Shown here: positions 21,784-32,160 of the stretch, piece after piece
Numbering within the stretch: the stretch's first letter is position 1
Layout of the letters: each line of letters begins with the position of its first letter
Assembly: GCA_026210745.1 (NCBI GenBank)
Contig: CP110630.1
Location: forward strand, 124,001-188,000
Direction: 5' to 3'
Source of the DNA: Exobasidium rhododendri
Lineage: Eukaryota; Basidiomycota; Exobasidiomycetes; Exobasidiales; Exobasidiaceae
DNA: 64,000 bases
The notes under the pieces: model-generated
What the model was told of the DNA's origin: nothing
Database searches by the model: none
Seen by the model: the letters and a program-made list of their open reading frames with translations, nothing else
Position numbers and translations under genes: made by a program

Positions 21784-22814
21784 TGCTGTGCTCACCGGTG
21801 TCACGGAAAAGAGTTGGCATTCAGTGGGATCGAATTGCTACGAGAATAATGATTTATTATGACAAATTGTGGATAGGGATACGATGCCGTTGGAAGATGA
21901 CAAGCTTGCGCATTGGAGCAGCACATCATGCATCGTGCAGGCTTCGAAGATGATCTGATGACGGAAGACGGCAATTGGTATGACGCCGTCGATATATTAG
22001 ATGTGTGACATGTTCTCCTGTTTCAAGCTAGAGAAATTGTGCTGTCCGTTCCCTTCTTTTGAATGCAGCGCCTACAAGAGGAGAAAGGTAAGAGAAAGTA
22101 GACACGTCTAGCATGGAAGATTCGTGCTGCGACTCACTGATGCCTGTTTCGATGGCGCAGAAGAAGGGAACATGGACGAGGTCATTCCCATGGAACAATC
22201 TAGTGGTGGTGTCTGTACCGATGTACTCTTGATCAGAATGTACTGTCCTGTGAGCGATTCTCGCTGTATCAGGCTTGGTCTCGGGTGGTTGATACACAAG
22301 GAAGTATTCATGGCGGTAGTCATGTCGGTCGGTCGTTGTGTTGTTATCGAAGACGTGAGGGGATGATTGGTAGTTTGTGTGAGAGATTGTGAGCCCACAA
22401 GTGATTAAATGGTTGATTGAATGGTAATAAAGCACAAAGAGGAGCAACTGGACATGTTTGATCTACTTCCCCCTCTAACCGATCCCATGTTATGAGGCTA
22501 TGCTCAAACTACCCCAGGCCAAAACGCCGATGTGCCTAGCCTAGGGAACACACCGTGTCCACTTGTCTACATTACAAACTCGGTGGCAGTGCTTATCATT
22601 TTCCCCGCGTGGGCGAATTCAAATTCACTTTTGTTAAATTCAACTTACACTACTCACCTCTTTAGTCTTCGGTAGCAATCTCCGAGCAAACTTAAATCTT
22701 GAAACAACGCCAAAGTGTCGAATAGGAGACATCAATGGCGGTGCTCACAATGGCATCGATTCTCACTAGTATTCGATCACTGGCATGTCAATTTTTTTTA
22801 ATAACTAAAGTGAA
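21784..22814. other. Gene-free flank between member 2 and the transposon
   Basis: About 1 kb with no supported gene. A 139-codon minus-strand frame at 22028-22447 lacks an ATG start at its end and resembles nothing I know. Base composition becomes more AT-rich from about 22600 toward the transposon. Confidence 0.4.
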
Positions 22815-22841
22815 TACAGTAGAACCTCCGAGTTTTAATAC
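22815..22841 (+). repeat. Left TA target site and terminal inverted repeat of the transposon
   Basis: TA at 22815-22816, then a 25-bp repeat starting CAGTAGAACCTCCGAGTTTT. Its complement is at 24689-24713 with two mismatches (positions 14 and 19). Confidence 0.9.
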
Positions 22842-22848
22842 GATTTGT

Positions 22849-22889
22849 CTTAATAACCCCCCAATGTTAATGAAAACAGCCCGGTCCCC
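22849..22889 (+). repeat. Subterminal repeat, left copy
   Basis: A 41-nt segment starting CTTAATAACCCCCCA recurs in the same (direct) orientation near the right end, at 24645-24685, with several mismatches. It lies just inside the inverted repeat. Confidence 0.7.
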
Positions 22890-22981
22890 GATTTGGACCT
22901 ATGGAAATACTAAGAACCTCTCAGACCTAATTCCTAATGCAATTCGAAGAATTTTTAAGCCTGATATTAAGACTGGGAGGT

Positions 22982-23043
22982 TACACGTGGGAGTGACTTG
23001 GCTACACGTGGGAGTGACTTGATTACACGTGGAAGTAACTTGT
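22982..23043 (+). repeat. Three tandem 21-bp copies containing CACGTG
   Basis: Units starting TACACGTGG lie at 22982, 23003 and 23024. Each holds the palindrome CACGTG. The third overlaps the last codons and stop of the transposase; copies one and two are nearly identical. Confidence 0.85.
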
Positions 23044-24582
23044 AATCTTTTTCTGCTTACTTTTTTGTATTTCTTGTATTTCAAGTGTCTTACGACTTCT
23101 TTTAAGTGTTCTTATCAATGATATCTGACCTTCAAATGTATCTGCTTCTTCAATGTATTTCATGTAGGTATTGAGACCGCCAATTGCAGCAGATATTGTA
23201 ATGCGATCCGGCATAGCAATATCATCTTCTTCAATATCTTTTTCGAATTGTAGTGATTCAATGATTTCAATATTGCTTGGAACAGGAAATTCAATGTGTT
23301 CTATTTCTTCTAGTTCTTGTAATGAAATTGGGTTCTTGTATCTCAGCTCTCGTAGTAGACTCTTGTTTTCTATAGCTAAGCGTTCCAATTCTTCAATACA
23401 GAAGTCTAAATCCATTGAATTTGAACAAAGAGCTGACGCGTCTTGTATTGACCGAATACCACAATGGCGCCAGCAATTTGCTATTGTATCTTCCTTTATT
23501 GTATCCCAGCTGTCAATAGCAATTTGTATTGCTTCATACAAGTCGATCTTCCAATCCCGAAATGTACCATTATCATAATGAAACAATAGCATTTTATTGT
23601 AGCTCTTCCGATAGTAAGCCTTCCAAGTCCTAATGATACCTGCATCACACGGTTGTATCTTGGAAGTTGTATTGGGTGGTAATAGCAGTATTGTTGTATT
23701 CTTCAATACCACACCGTCAAGCTTATGACTAGGGCAATTGTCCATAATCAATAGAACTTTCCGGCCGCGCATATTGTTATCGAAATCTAAGATCCATTCT
23801 TGAAATAAAGTTGAAGTCATCCATGCAGTAGCGTTATTTCTGTATTTGATCCCGTGCGATTCAATATTGACGTTTTTAAATGCACGAGGCTTTCTGTATT
23901 TACCAATGATTAACAGCGGGCGCTTATCTGTTCCAGTTTCATTACAACATAGGACAGCCGTAATGCGATCTTTGACCTTTTTCTTACCCTGCAATACAAC
24001 ATTTGCTAGACTCCAATCTTGTTGTAATCTGAAATTTAAACCAGTCTCGTCCATATTGTAAACATCTTCGGGTTTGTATTTATCCAACGCGTCTCTTAGC
24101 GCCGGAAGTTGTAACTCTAATTCAGTTTCATTAACATCTCCGCTTTCTCCATGCGCTATTCTTTTTACCAATTTGTATCTAGACTTGAATTTACTAATCC
24201 AACCATTTGACCAACCGTCGGACTTTTCCTTACTTGAGTCGACGCCTGGATACAGTAAGATCATGAATTCTGCAGCTTTGGTTTTAATGACATCTGAAGT
24301 CACTGCAATATTGCCCGTTGCAAGATTTATCCATTCTGTTAATGCTTCTTCAAGCTTTGGGTACTGAACTTCGCGATTCACTTTAAAATCTTTTGTATTT
24401 GATTCTTTTTTTGTATTGAGCCATTTGTCAGAGGCGGCAAGAGTGTAAGAGATTAACCCCTGCGACACTACAATGCTATGCTGTGTCTTCAGCCAGTGAG
24501 CAAGCGCCTTTTGACTCTGGCCAGGATGATCAACATTATGCTGGCATAGAGCCCGACGTTGGCTGTTAGAAAGATGGGGCAT
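23023..24582 (-). CDS. Pogo/Tigger-family DDE transposase
   Basis: A single frame of 519 residues from an ATG at 24582. An N-terminal helix-turn-helix DNA-binding region (about 5-60) is followed by a CENP-B/Tc5-type second helix-turn-helix (about 70-145, including SDGWSNGWISKFKSRY). The DDE domain carries YNMDETGL (first Asp), LLIMDNCPSH (second Asp) and PPNTTSKIQPCDAGI (third Asp), the pattern of pogo, Tigger and Fot1-like elements. The C-terminus ends QKKITSYFHV, where QKKITSYF matches the PCNA-binding PIP-box consensus. It should cut and paste its own element at TA sites. No stop or frameshift is seen, and all catalytic residues are present. Confidence 0.93.
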   Translation of the reverse strand: MPHLSNSQRRALCQHNVDHPGQSQKALAHWLKTQHSIVVSQGLISYTLAASDKWLNTKKESNTKDFKVNREVQYPKLEEALTEWINLATGNIAVTSDVIKTKAAEFMILLYPGVDSSKEKSDGWSNGWISKFKSRYKLVKRIAHGESGDVNETELELQLPALRDALDKYKPEDVYNMDETGLNFRLQQDWSLANVVLQGKKKVKDRITAVLCCNETGTDKRPLLIIGKYRKPRAFKNVNIESHGIKYRNNATAWMTSTLFQEWILDFDNNMRGRKVLLIMDNCPSHKLDGVVLKNTTILLLPPNTTSKIQPCDAGIIRTWKAYYRKSYNKMLLFHYDNGTFRDWKIDLYEAIQIAIDSWDTIKEDTIANCWRHCGIRSIQDASALCSNSMDLDFCIEELERLAIENKSLLRELRYKNPISLQELEEIEHIEFPVPSNIEIIESLQFEKDIEEDDIAMPDRITISAAIGGLNTYMKYIEEADTFEGQISLIRTLKRSRKTLEIQEIQKSKQKKITSYFHV

Positions 24583-24644
24583 AATGAGTCACAAATGGTG
24601 GTCAGAAGAGAGGAATGGTGAATTTTGAGAATCGAACTTTCACA

Positions 24645-24685
24645 CTTAATAACCCCCCATAGTTAATAGAAAAGGGCTGGTCCCG
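24645..24685 (+). repeat. Subterminal repeat, right copy
   Basis: This is the direct-orientation partner of 22849-22889. It sits just inside the right inverted repeat and upstream of the transposase start, so it may be a transposase-binding or promoter element. Confidence 0.65.
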
Positions 24686-24688
24686 CTT

Positions 24689-24715
24689 GTATTAGAACTG
24701 GGAGGTTCTACTGTA
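24689..24715 (-). repeat. Right terminal inverted repeat and TA target site of the transposon
   Basis: Read on the minus strand it begins CAGTAGAACCTCCCAGTTCT; TA follows at 24714-24715. Confidence 0.9.
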
Positions 24716-24807
24716 CGACGAATACTTTTTGGGATTACAACAAAAGCGACGGCACGAAGTCGAGACACTACTTCGACTGCTTCCGATCAAAAGGAAATAG
24801 GATCAGA

Positions 24808-26115
24808 TCAAGAGAGCTTGTAGAGTTGCAGGGCGTACCCTCCCCCACAAAGCTCTTTGTTGTTGCCGCCACATGCAGTGTTGCACGTCGCCGTCGGTTT
24901 GCTGAAGCTTGCGATTTTGTTAGAGCAGTAACATTCGGTGCCGTATCTGTCATGGAGCACAGATAAGCTTCTCTCGTCACACACACACACTCTCTCACAC
25001 CACTTCTCGTGACACTCACTCAGCGCCGGCGTAGGTGTAGTTGCTGGCACTACAATAGGACACACAGCTCTCGATGGTGTTGGCAGGGTCGGACTTACTC
25101 TGGCCTACGAGGGCGCGACCATCCGATGTGGATCGATCAGTATAGCAAGCTTGGTATTTGTACACCTTGTTGTTCGACGTGGTGACGTTTGCGACCACGA
25201 CTGGCGTGGGAGGTGCTGGTGCCGTACCGCTTGATTGATAGATGGTGAGCTTGGAGGCGCCGCCACATCGAGAGGTCAGATCACCCGTACAGCTAGCGTC
25301 GCAGCTCGAGTCGGGAAGAGCGGCGGGCAATGTGACAGACTTGGAATTGCCACACAGGCATTGATAACGATACTCAAGACCAGAGAGGTCGTAGCCTCGA
25401 CTGTTGCATCCAGAAGTACAAAGACTTGGTGTCATGTTTGGATTGGAGTCGCCCTGATAGTAGTAGGGGAGAAGACGATTATTCTGGTCGTCTGCATAGC
25501 ATCTGCACTCACACACAGAGATAATAACTGTGAGCACGACAGCGACTTTCTACTACAGAAGTGAATTCGGCCACTCACCCCTTGTAGGCTTGGTTCTTCA
25601 CGCTGGCAATTGTGGGAGCTCCATGGACAGTGGACTGGAACAGCAAGAGGCGATTCTGCCCACCACAATTTTCTGTAGAATTGCCCGCGCATGCGACGGA
25701 GCAGCCTCCATTAGCCGATGCCGACAGGGGGCTGCTCTGCGTAGCACTGGAACCGCTGGTCAGACTTGGTCCACAGAAGCACTGGTTGCCATCTGACACC
25801 GAGAGACTGTCCATCAGTACATCGATGCGTATCATCATGAGGAAAATCACACTCACTTTCGATGCCGGCCAAGTAGGTGCCCTGACTGTCACAGTACGTA
25901 AGGCATGTGCCGATCGTGGTGGAGGTGCCGTCTTCATAAGCAGCCGTCAACGCTCTTCCATTCGGGTACAGGTCGTTGTAGCATCCAAGTGTCTTCCAAT
26001 TAGCTGCATTGGGGCCACGGGGAGCATAGGTCTGCACTGCCGCTCGCTTCTCAAGCGCTGGACTAGCAAGAGCGACTGTGAACAGGTAACAGAAGGCAAG
26101 AAATTGTGATCGCAT
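24808..26115 (-). CDS. Secreted protein with three WSC domains
   Basis: Four exons (26115-25857, 25792-25579, 25502-25020, 24946-24808) give 364 residues. A signal peptide (1-18) is followed by a likely Kex2 site (LEKR, 21-24). Three cysteine-rich WSC domains follow, starting near residues 41 (LGCYND), 156 (GCYADD) and 270 (YQACYTD), each with the typical E-x-G-x-x-C-x-C core (for example EYGTECYCSNK in the third). WSC domains bind carbohydrate and occur in wall sensors and secreted glucan-binding or oxidase proteins. There is no transmembrane segment or catalytic domain, so this looks like a free secreted wall-binding protein. The first in-frame ATG is at 26115. Confidence 0.9.
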
Positions 26116-26848
26116 GACGCTGTCGGAGTGAGAGAGGGAGTAGAAAGTCGCTTTCAAATTGACCTGCTTTCCCACTAAGTCCTTCCCTGGTCACTCTTTA
26201 TATACTGCGCACGATTCAGCTACATTGGCAGCCCTCTACCTCTCCTTTCTCCCATTCTCTATGCTCTGGGCAGGCTCAGAGAGGATCCCACACGGGTCAT
26301 GCGAAGAAATGAATACAGCATCACGGAGGGTAAAGCTATTCATCGTCTGCTCCCGAAGCGCAACGGCCCAGTCTGCCATGGGACCTGACTTTCGATCGGT
26401 GTGCTTGCTCGGGACGACATGTGTGACCTTCTCTCGGTAATGAAAGCTAAAAAAGCTTTTGATCGAATGTGCCCCCCCAAGATGCCTGACAGAACTTACA
26501 CTCAAAGGCACACTCTCATTCCGCGATCCCAAGACGCACGTTCTGACCCAGTGCCCGGACTCCAGAATGTATCTTGGCGGCAATAACAAATAATAATGAA
26601 ACTCAAAAAAGTTGCACCCCCACACAAGAACTCGCTGTGGAACCCCGCCAACGACTCTTCTTCCGCGAGGTCATGATCGGACTGATTGATCCTTACGTAG
26701 ATGTAGAAGCGGGATCGTAAATTGAACTCAGCTACTTGCACTTTCTGTGTTGAGCTCTTACTTCAGGGAAATGGTCTGCATTGCCAAGAAGAATCCCGTG
26801 TCTAAGTTATTACATTGCTTTTCTACCAACGTGGCCCACGTACCACCC
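26116..26848. other. Spacer between WSC gene start and ARPC1 stop
   Basis: About 730 bp holding the WSC promoter (TATA at 26198-26205) and the 3' flank of the ARPC1 gene. No gene is supported. Confidence 0.4.
26198..26205 (-). promoter_or_regulatory. TATA box of the WSC gene
   Basis: TATATAAA on the minus strand, about 83 bp upstream of the ATG at 26115. Spacing is right for a core promoter. Confidence 0.6.
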
Positions 26849-28168
26849 TCATGCTACTTGTAGGCTTGCCACTCCCTTCTGAAGGGCGGACAATCCTCCA
26901 CCCTTGACGGAAAAGATGCACAGTCTGCCATCGACCCCACTTGTGCTGACTTTGGACACTGCTTCCCGAGGTCCTTCGTACGCTCGTACGCTAGTAATAG
27001 TATTCTGATGGGTAGTGTGGAGCTCTCCATCGGCACCAACATTTGCACCAGCTACTGCTCCCAGACCCCCTGCCACGCTACCGCCGTTTGCACCACCTGC
27101 AGATGCTCCGTTGTTCATGGAAGCAGGCGAGCCAGAAGATCCCCTAGCATCGGCGCTCTTGAAACGATTAAAAGCTTCGTTGTTCAAACGACCGACTGAA
27201 CTGACTCCACTTAGACCTGCAGCCTTGGGAGGAGGTGGAGGAGGTGCCGCCTTGCCTGCCGCTCCACTAATCACATCGAGTGACTTGGTCATCTTCCACC
27301 CAGAGGCCACGCTTCCAGAAAAGAGGACGGGTTGACAGTCATGACCCGCAGCGACGAGACTGTCTTCCGTCACGAATTGCAACGCTACGTGCGGCAACGT
27401 CGGCGATCGAAAGACGTGAATAGCGTGAGGAGGTTGCTCAGGCCCCGAAGGATAGACGACTGTGAGACTTGAATCGTGACCCACAAATGCCAAAGTATCT
27501 CCACTTGGACTGAATGCGACGCCTTGAACCCAACCGCTCGCCGGAGTACTCCACTCCCCACAGAGTGTTCCAAAAGGTAGTCTCTCTCCCCATACAGTGG
27601 GAGACGGTCGCTCATCGATGCCCTTGATGAACGCGGAAAACACTCGAGCTCGCATGTCTGCCGATCCTGCTGCCAATAGGACGTTGTTGGGGTGCCAGTC
27701 GAGAGAGAGGACAGTAGATCGCAGAGGTCGCTTGATATGCTTTGCTACCCACCAGTCATTGTCCGATTCGAAAGAGCAGATGGAGATGATACGAGCTCCA
27801 CTTGCTACGGCGAATTTGTCCTCTCGAGGACTCCATCGTACAAAGGTGGCCGCCCGATTCAATCGAAGAAGTACCAAAGTAGGCTTCCACACTTCATTGC
27901 CAGTCAAGGAATCCTGCCCAAGTGTCCAGACGTATGCGTTTCGGTCTTGGCTGCATGTGACGATTCGATTGCTTTGATGAGCCCAATCTATGGAAGTCAC
28001 TAGTTTGTCGTGCTCGGTGAGAGTGTGCAGTAAGACCCAGCCGGTTCCAGTTGCAGAGTATATCTCGACTTCATTGGAGTTGGGACACACAGCGACCTGG
28101 GATCGATCTGCGTTGAAGGAATGGGCGGTAAGGGGGCCAAGGGAAAGTTGATGCACTTGAGTAGCCAT
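26849..28168 (-). CDS. ARPC1: Arp2/3 complex subunit 1 (ARPC1, p40/Sop2-type WD40 protein)
   Basis: A single frame of 439 residues from the ATG at 28168, the first ATG in the frame. The WD40 repeats include LTEHDKLVTSIDWAHQSNRI with the partner CSQDRNAYVWTL, then RAATFVRWSPREDKFAVASG, VLSLDWHPNNVLLAAGSADM and WVQGVAFSPSGDTLAFVGHD. This is the ARPC1 signature. The subunit joins the seven-protein complex that nucleates branched actin at endocytic patches. A Pro run and a Gly/Ala/Ser-rich insert (about 325-390) between the last repeats is longer than usual and probably disordered. The C-terminal blade (TTHQNTITSVRAYEG, VSTSGVDGRLCIF) closes the propeller. Confidence 0.95.
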   Translation of the reverse strand: MATQVHQLSLGPLTAHSFNADRSQVAVCPNSNEVEIYSATGTGWVLLHTLTEHDKLVTSIDWAHQSNRIVTCSQDRNAYVWTLGQDSLTGNEVWKPTLVLLRLNRAATFVRWSPREDKFAVASGARIISICSFESDNDWWVAKHIKRPLRSTVLSLDWHPNNVLLAAGSADMRARVFSAFIKGIDERPSPTVWGERLPFGTLCGEWSTPASGWVQGVAFSPSGDTLAFVGHDSSLTVVYPSGPEQPPHAIHVFRSPTLPHVALQFVTEDSLVAAGHDCQPVLFSGSVASGWKMTKSLDVISGAAGKAAPPPPPPKAAGLSGVSSVGRLNNEAFNRFKSADARGSSGSPASMNNGASAGGANGGSVAGGLGAVAGANVGADGELHTTHQNTITSVRAYEGPREAVSKVSTSGVDGRLCIFSVKGGGLSALQKGVASLQVA

Positions 28169-28489
28169 GTTGGTGGGAGAATTCCTCCGAGGACGATAGC
28201 AGTCTACTCTGGAGTGCGCAAGGGGGTTAGAGTTGGCGGTGAAAGGAAGAGGAGGGGTGGGAGGGTGAGATAGGCCCTCGGCTGACGCGCCGATTCTATG
28301 GCCATGCACGGACTTCACCCCACGTGGCTGAGCATGCGGCTCACAAACTAGCACAAGTCTCCCTCTTCACAATCTCTAGCAGGCAGCTTCAAATCGAGAC
28401 TGAAGGATGCGAGAGCCGGCCTCCCTTCAGCGAGCAATGCAGTACCGTACTACAAGTGACATTATCTATTCGCACACTGCTCTAGATCA
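28169..28489. other. Spacer between ARPC1 start and glucosidase II beta stop
   Basis: These 321 bp hold the ARPC1 promoter and the 3' flank of the next minus-strand gene. The same frame as ARPC1 stays open up to 28354 but has no further ATG, so it is not called coding. Confidence 0.4.
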
Positions 28490-30491
28490 CTACAGTTCCT
28501 CCTTTACATTGGGATGTGCAGCAGCTGGCGGTTGGAGCGGCCAACAGACTGCAGGCGTGATCACCTTTGCCTCGTAGATGCACTTTTCCCCTTCAAAGAC
28601 GTCTAGCAAAGCATTCTCTGTTCCACAGGAGAAGTCGACCTGCAATTATGTGAGATAGTGGAAGAAGGAAGCATGAGTATAAAACAGTAAATCTCCGCCA
28701 CATTTTTACTCACGATAAGACTGCGCTCTGGACCGTTCCAGCATCTCTGACCCGAATCGTAGATGGCCCTCAAGTAGTACTCATCTTGCTGCCATGAGAC
28801 GGAGTCATTCTTTGGTGCAAACGTCTTGAAGTGACCGAGTGCTACATTTCCATGGCCTCGATTTGGTTTCTGCAAAGCCTTTCCAAAGAAGCAGAACTCA
28901 TACGTGTACTCTCCCATATTCTTCTCCACACATGTCCCATCCAGTGACTTGAATTCACCTTGCCTGCCCCATCTTTCCGGATTAGGATCCACATCTTTCC
29001 TCTTTTCTTCCAAGCTCGACTGAACATTCTTCAACGTGGAATCGGCTGCCCGATGATGCGTTCTTGCAGCAGATACATTTTCTGGTTCACCTTCGTCGAC
29101 GTTCTTCCTTGTCGTTCGCTTGACATTCGAGATGATGTTTGCCTTCAAGAGCAAGTCTAAGAGCGTATCCACTCCCGCCTCAAAGTAGGGCACGACAGCA
29201 TCGGGAAGGTATTCGTGGATCCTGAACAGTATGCCCGACTCGTGCGTTGTACTGGTCCCTTGGAAATTCTCGTCGTCCAACAACGTCAAGAGATCCTTGT
29301 CGATCATTTCATTGACCTTGTCTGCAGTCCAGTCACCCTCTTCGAAGAGCTGCTTCATCTTGATTGCTTCGTCGTCGTCAATGTCGATCACCCCGGCCGC
29401 CTCCTTTTCATCTTTGCTGTCTTCGTCACTTTCCTTCACTTCCCCGCCGCCTCTTCGCCACGATCTATAGGCCATGACAGCACCTTTTACCGCCATATCT
29501 TGGTAGTTCGGATTGTACCCCTTCGACAAGTCATCCAGCAGGTTTGTGAGCTTCTCCATCTCTCGCTTCATGTTGGACTGTCGCTCCATCAAGATCTGCA
29601 GTGCTTCTTGGTGTGATTTCAGTGTGCCATACAACGGACTCGCCTTCTTCTGGGCTATGACTTTGCTGTCCATCGCTTCTGCCGCATCCAACGTAGCTTT
29701 CGCCTTCCTCTCCTTTTCCTGTGCCACTTCCAATTCCACTTCCAGTTTCGCTATCTCTGCTGTTAAGCCTTCCAGTGCCTTCTTCCTTTCTGATATATAC
29801 TTGTCTCTAACTTTGGAGCCTGCTCTCTGAATATTTTCTGCCTCTTGACGCTTCTTCCGATATGCCTTGCCGACTTTGCTGCATACATTGGGGCACTTGA
29901 CCTTTCCGTCGTACTCGTCTGTCCCATCACAGCACTCTGGGTCTGTCATTGTGTGGTTCAATTCGAAGAAGGACTGTGTCAGGGGTGAATCTTGTCTCGT
30001 CTGCAGCGCTCATCTACTCACCACAGATACCATCATTCACCCGGCTGGAGAGTATAGAGGCAGGAATGTGACCTTCGTTGCGGCAGAAGAATGTTGAATT
30101 TGCGCAAGCAGAAGTGCCTGAGGGAGTTGTGAGTGAAGTACAGTCAGTAAAGCAGGATCTTTTTCTAGAGCATGCGGTGCAACTGACCTGGCTCATCGCT
30201 TCCGTCCTCGCAGTCACAGTAGTCGTCATTGATTGCGGAAGCGGGTATCTTTTGACCTGAGCGACATTTCCAAGTGCCTTCAGGATCCGCTACCTCGTAC
30301 AAGTGTGCATCTTGGGAAGAAAGAAGACAACGTCAACGATGGACAACACCTTGTCGAGCGCCTTCACAAGACTCACCCTTTGGAGCAACACCCCTCACCT
30401 CCGCACTGCTTCCTCCTGATGCTGCTGTCTCGTGCCTGCCGCTGATCGCCAAGGCGACAAAGGGGATCAGCAGACTGAATGTCAGCCTCAT
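28490..30491 (-). CDS. Glucosidase II beta subunit (PRKCSH/Gtb1-type)
   Basis: Five exons (30491-30377, 30310-30188, 30117-30022, 29942-28714, 28639-28490) give 570 residues. A signal peptide (1-20) leads to two LDL-receptor-A-like modules (YCDCEDGSDEPGTSAC and PECCDGTDEYDG), a long charged coiled coil (about 125-225), an acidic tract, and a C-terminal MRH lectin domain (GEYTYEFCFFGKALQK through IVDFSCG and KCIYEA). The subunit holds the catalytic alpha subunit in the ER and binds mannose, so that glucose is trimmed from N-glycans. The C-terminus ends KEEL, a variant of the ER-retrieval signal. All exon junctions keep frame and conserve cysteines. Confidence 0.93.
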
Positions 30492-31052
30492 TGCCGAGAG
30501 CGGACGAAGTATGATGTAGTCCGACTATTCGGCAATAGTGTTTGATATTGTGTTGGCACCGCTGAAAGTGTATGTCCTGCCGCTCTTTCTAGGCCTGCCG
30601 GCAAGGTCCTGAATATCGAGTGTATTTCACAAGATGAAGTTGAAGTGCAAAATCAACGCTCGGGAAGACGACTCTCAGATGCGCACCTGAAAGACGAGAT
30701 TGTTGTCTTGGCCGAAGGTTAATTTGTTGTTCGCAGTATGATGATAGTTGACTAGGACATTCTAAATTGCCACGCGAACGGGCGGAGCGACAAGATTCCT
30801 TAGTGTCCACTATCTCAACTTTAAACTTCAGCAGCGTAATCTATAGATTTTTATTATTGCTGCTGACCCGAAGCGTCGATGCTTGTGATCACGCTAGGAT
30901 GTCTTTCAGGCAGCATGAAACCGTCGCTTTGAGGGACACTCTCAATAGATCGAATAAAGGACTACGCTGAAGCAACATCATTATTGAAATCATCAGAAAG
31001 GGACGGGCAAAGTAGCAAAGAGGTATAGCAAAGTAGGGGCGACACACAGTGT
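30492..31052. other. Spacer between glucosidase II beta start and PEBP stop
   Basis: About 560 bp with the promoter of the glucosidase II beta gene. I see no further gene or clear motif. Confidence 0.4.
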
Positions 31053-31739
31053 TCAGTTGCTGCAGAAGTAAGTAGAGGCCAGCACTGGGCCCAGCTTTGC
31101 TTCCTTTTCGAATTGCGTCAAGTCAAATCTAATTCTCTTCGTGTTGGGCAGCTCCTTTCCATCTGCAGGTGCAAAATTCTTACCATCGAATTCTTCTGGC
31201 TGCTCGTACAGAAAGAACATGTACCGATGAGGTCCACTGAATGGAGGTGGTGCAGGCGCAATGTAATTAGCGACAAACGGGGAATCATCCCCTTTCAACA
31301 CCAGTTGATCACTTCCATCTTCTCCCTTGATTGCGTGAAAGCCAGGTTGGATCCAATGCAAGATCGGTCCAAGGAAGTCCATCGAAACGAAAGGAGCGTC
31401 TACATCCAACGCGATGATCATATACTTCTGATCTTGCTTCACAATGCCTTCCTTCACGGTGAGAACAGGAGCCTTCTGTGCATCTACATAGACGGAATAG
31501 GCTGTGTCAGAGGGTGGTCAATGATACACCTTAAGAACGGCAAGCTGACCTGCTCTCGGAATGTACTGCTTGACTGATACGGTTGCATGCGGTCCCACCG
31601 AAAGTCCCATTACTTTCGATCCATCGGCCTTGATCATAGAGAGGGCGTCGTCGATACTTTTGCTGACCAGCATGGTTGGTGGTTCGACTCCTGTAAGATT
31701 AAGGGAGGGGTGTAACTCATCGTGAAGACGAGGGGACAT
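31053..31739 (-). CDS. PEBP family protein (Tfs1/carboxypeptidase Y inhibitor-like)
   Basis: Two exons (31739-31550, 31501-31053) give 212 residues. The PEBP signature D-x-D-A-P is in ALDVDAPFVSMDFLGPILHW, and the second conserved segment is GPHRYMFFLYEQPE. PEBP proteins bind anionic lipid head groups; the yeast relative Tfs1 inhibits carboxypeptidase Y and acts on Ras signalling. There is no signal peptide, so it is probably cytosolic. The first 20 residues are weakly conserved, and an acceptor-like TTACAG lies near codon 16, so a different first exon is possible. Confidence 0.87.
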
Positions 31740-32160
31740 GGCTGAGTTCTCATCATGGAGTGCCGATAATCTCGGAGGCTAGCGATCACGGTCGTCTTCG
31801 GCTCGTATGCCGACTAGAATCTCCAGACGTGATAGCCGCCTCTAGATCTGTCAAAAAGAGGCTACCGGTACACAAAATTTGGGCATGTATTTGGGAGACA
31901 GAGGTGATTAGACACCTCTGGCCAGTCATCAACACGAGTGTGTATCATCAATATGAGTGTGCATTATCTCTGGAGTGCTTGAGCAAGAATAAAGAAGAGA
32001 CAGCCGAAGAGGCGTCCGTCGAGAAAGAAACTGACACGTCCGCTCGCGTGCGCCGCCTCCCACTGCAGAGAATTGAAGTGGAAGCTTGACAGGCCAGCCG
32101 GCAGACATTTCTTTGCGACGCTCGGGCCAAGAGAGTGAATGCCAATGACTTCCATCAGCA
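31740..32160. promoter_or_regulatory. Divergent promoter between PEBP and TBC genes
   Basis: About 420 bp between two genes transcribed apart. It contains two near copies of GAGTGTG followed by ATCAT or CATTAT around 31930-31965. No TATA box is evident. Confidence 0.35.

Larger units (their letters stand above)
22817..24713. mobile_element. Pogo/Tigger-type DNA transposon, 1897 bp, apparently complete
   Basis: The element is bounded by 25-bp terminal inverted repeats (22817-22841 and 24689-24713) that match at 23 of 25 positions and begin CAGTAGAACCTCC. A TA dinucleotide flanks it on both sides (22815-22816 and 24714-24715), the target duplication expected of the Tc1/mariner/pogo superfamily. 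One uninterrupted transposase gene fills most of the interior on the minus strand. The DNA is clearly more AT-rich than its neighbours, which fits a foreign or recently arrived element. Because ends, target duplication and gene are all intact, it may be young or still active. Confidence 0.93.

Noticed and set aside
22028-22447. 139-codon minus-strand frame before the transposon
   Set aside because: It has no ATG at its start, no recognisable motif and lies in a gene-poor flank; no support as a gene.
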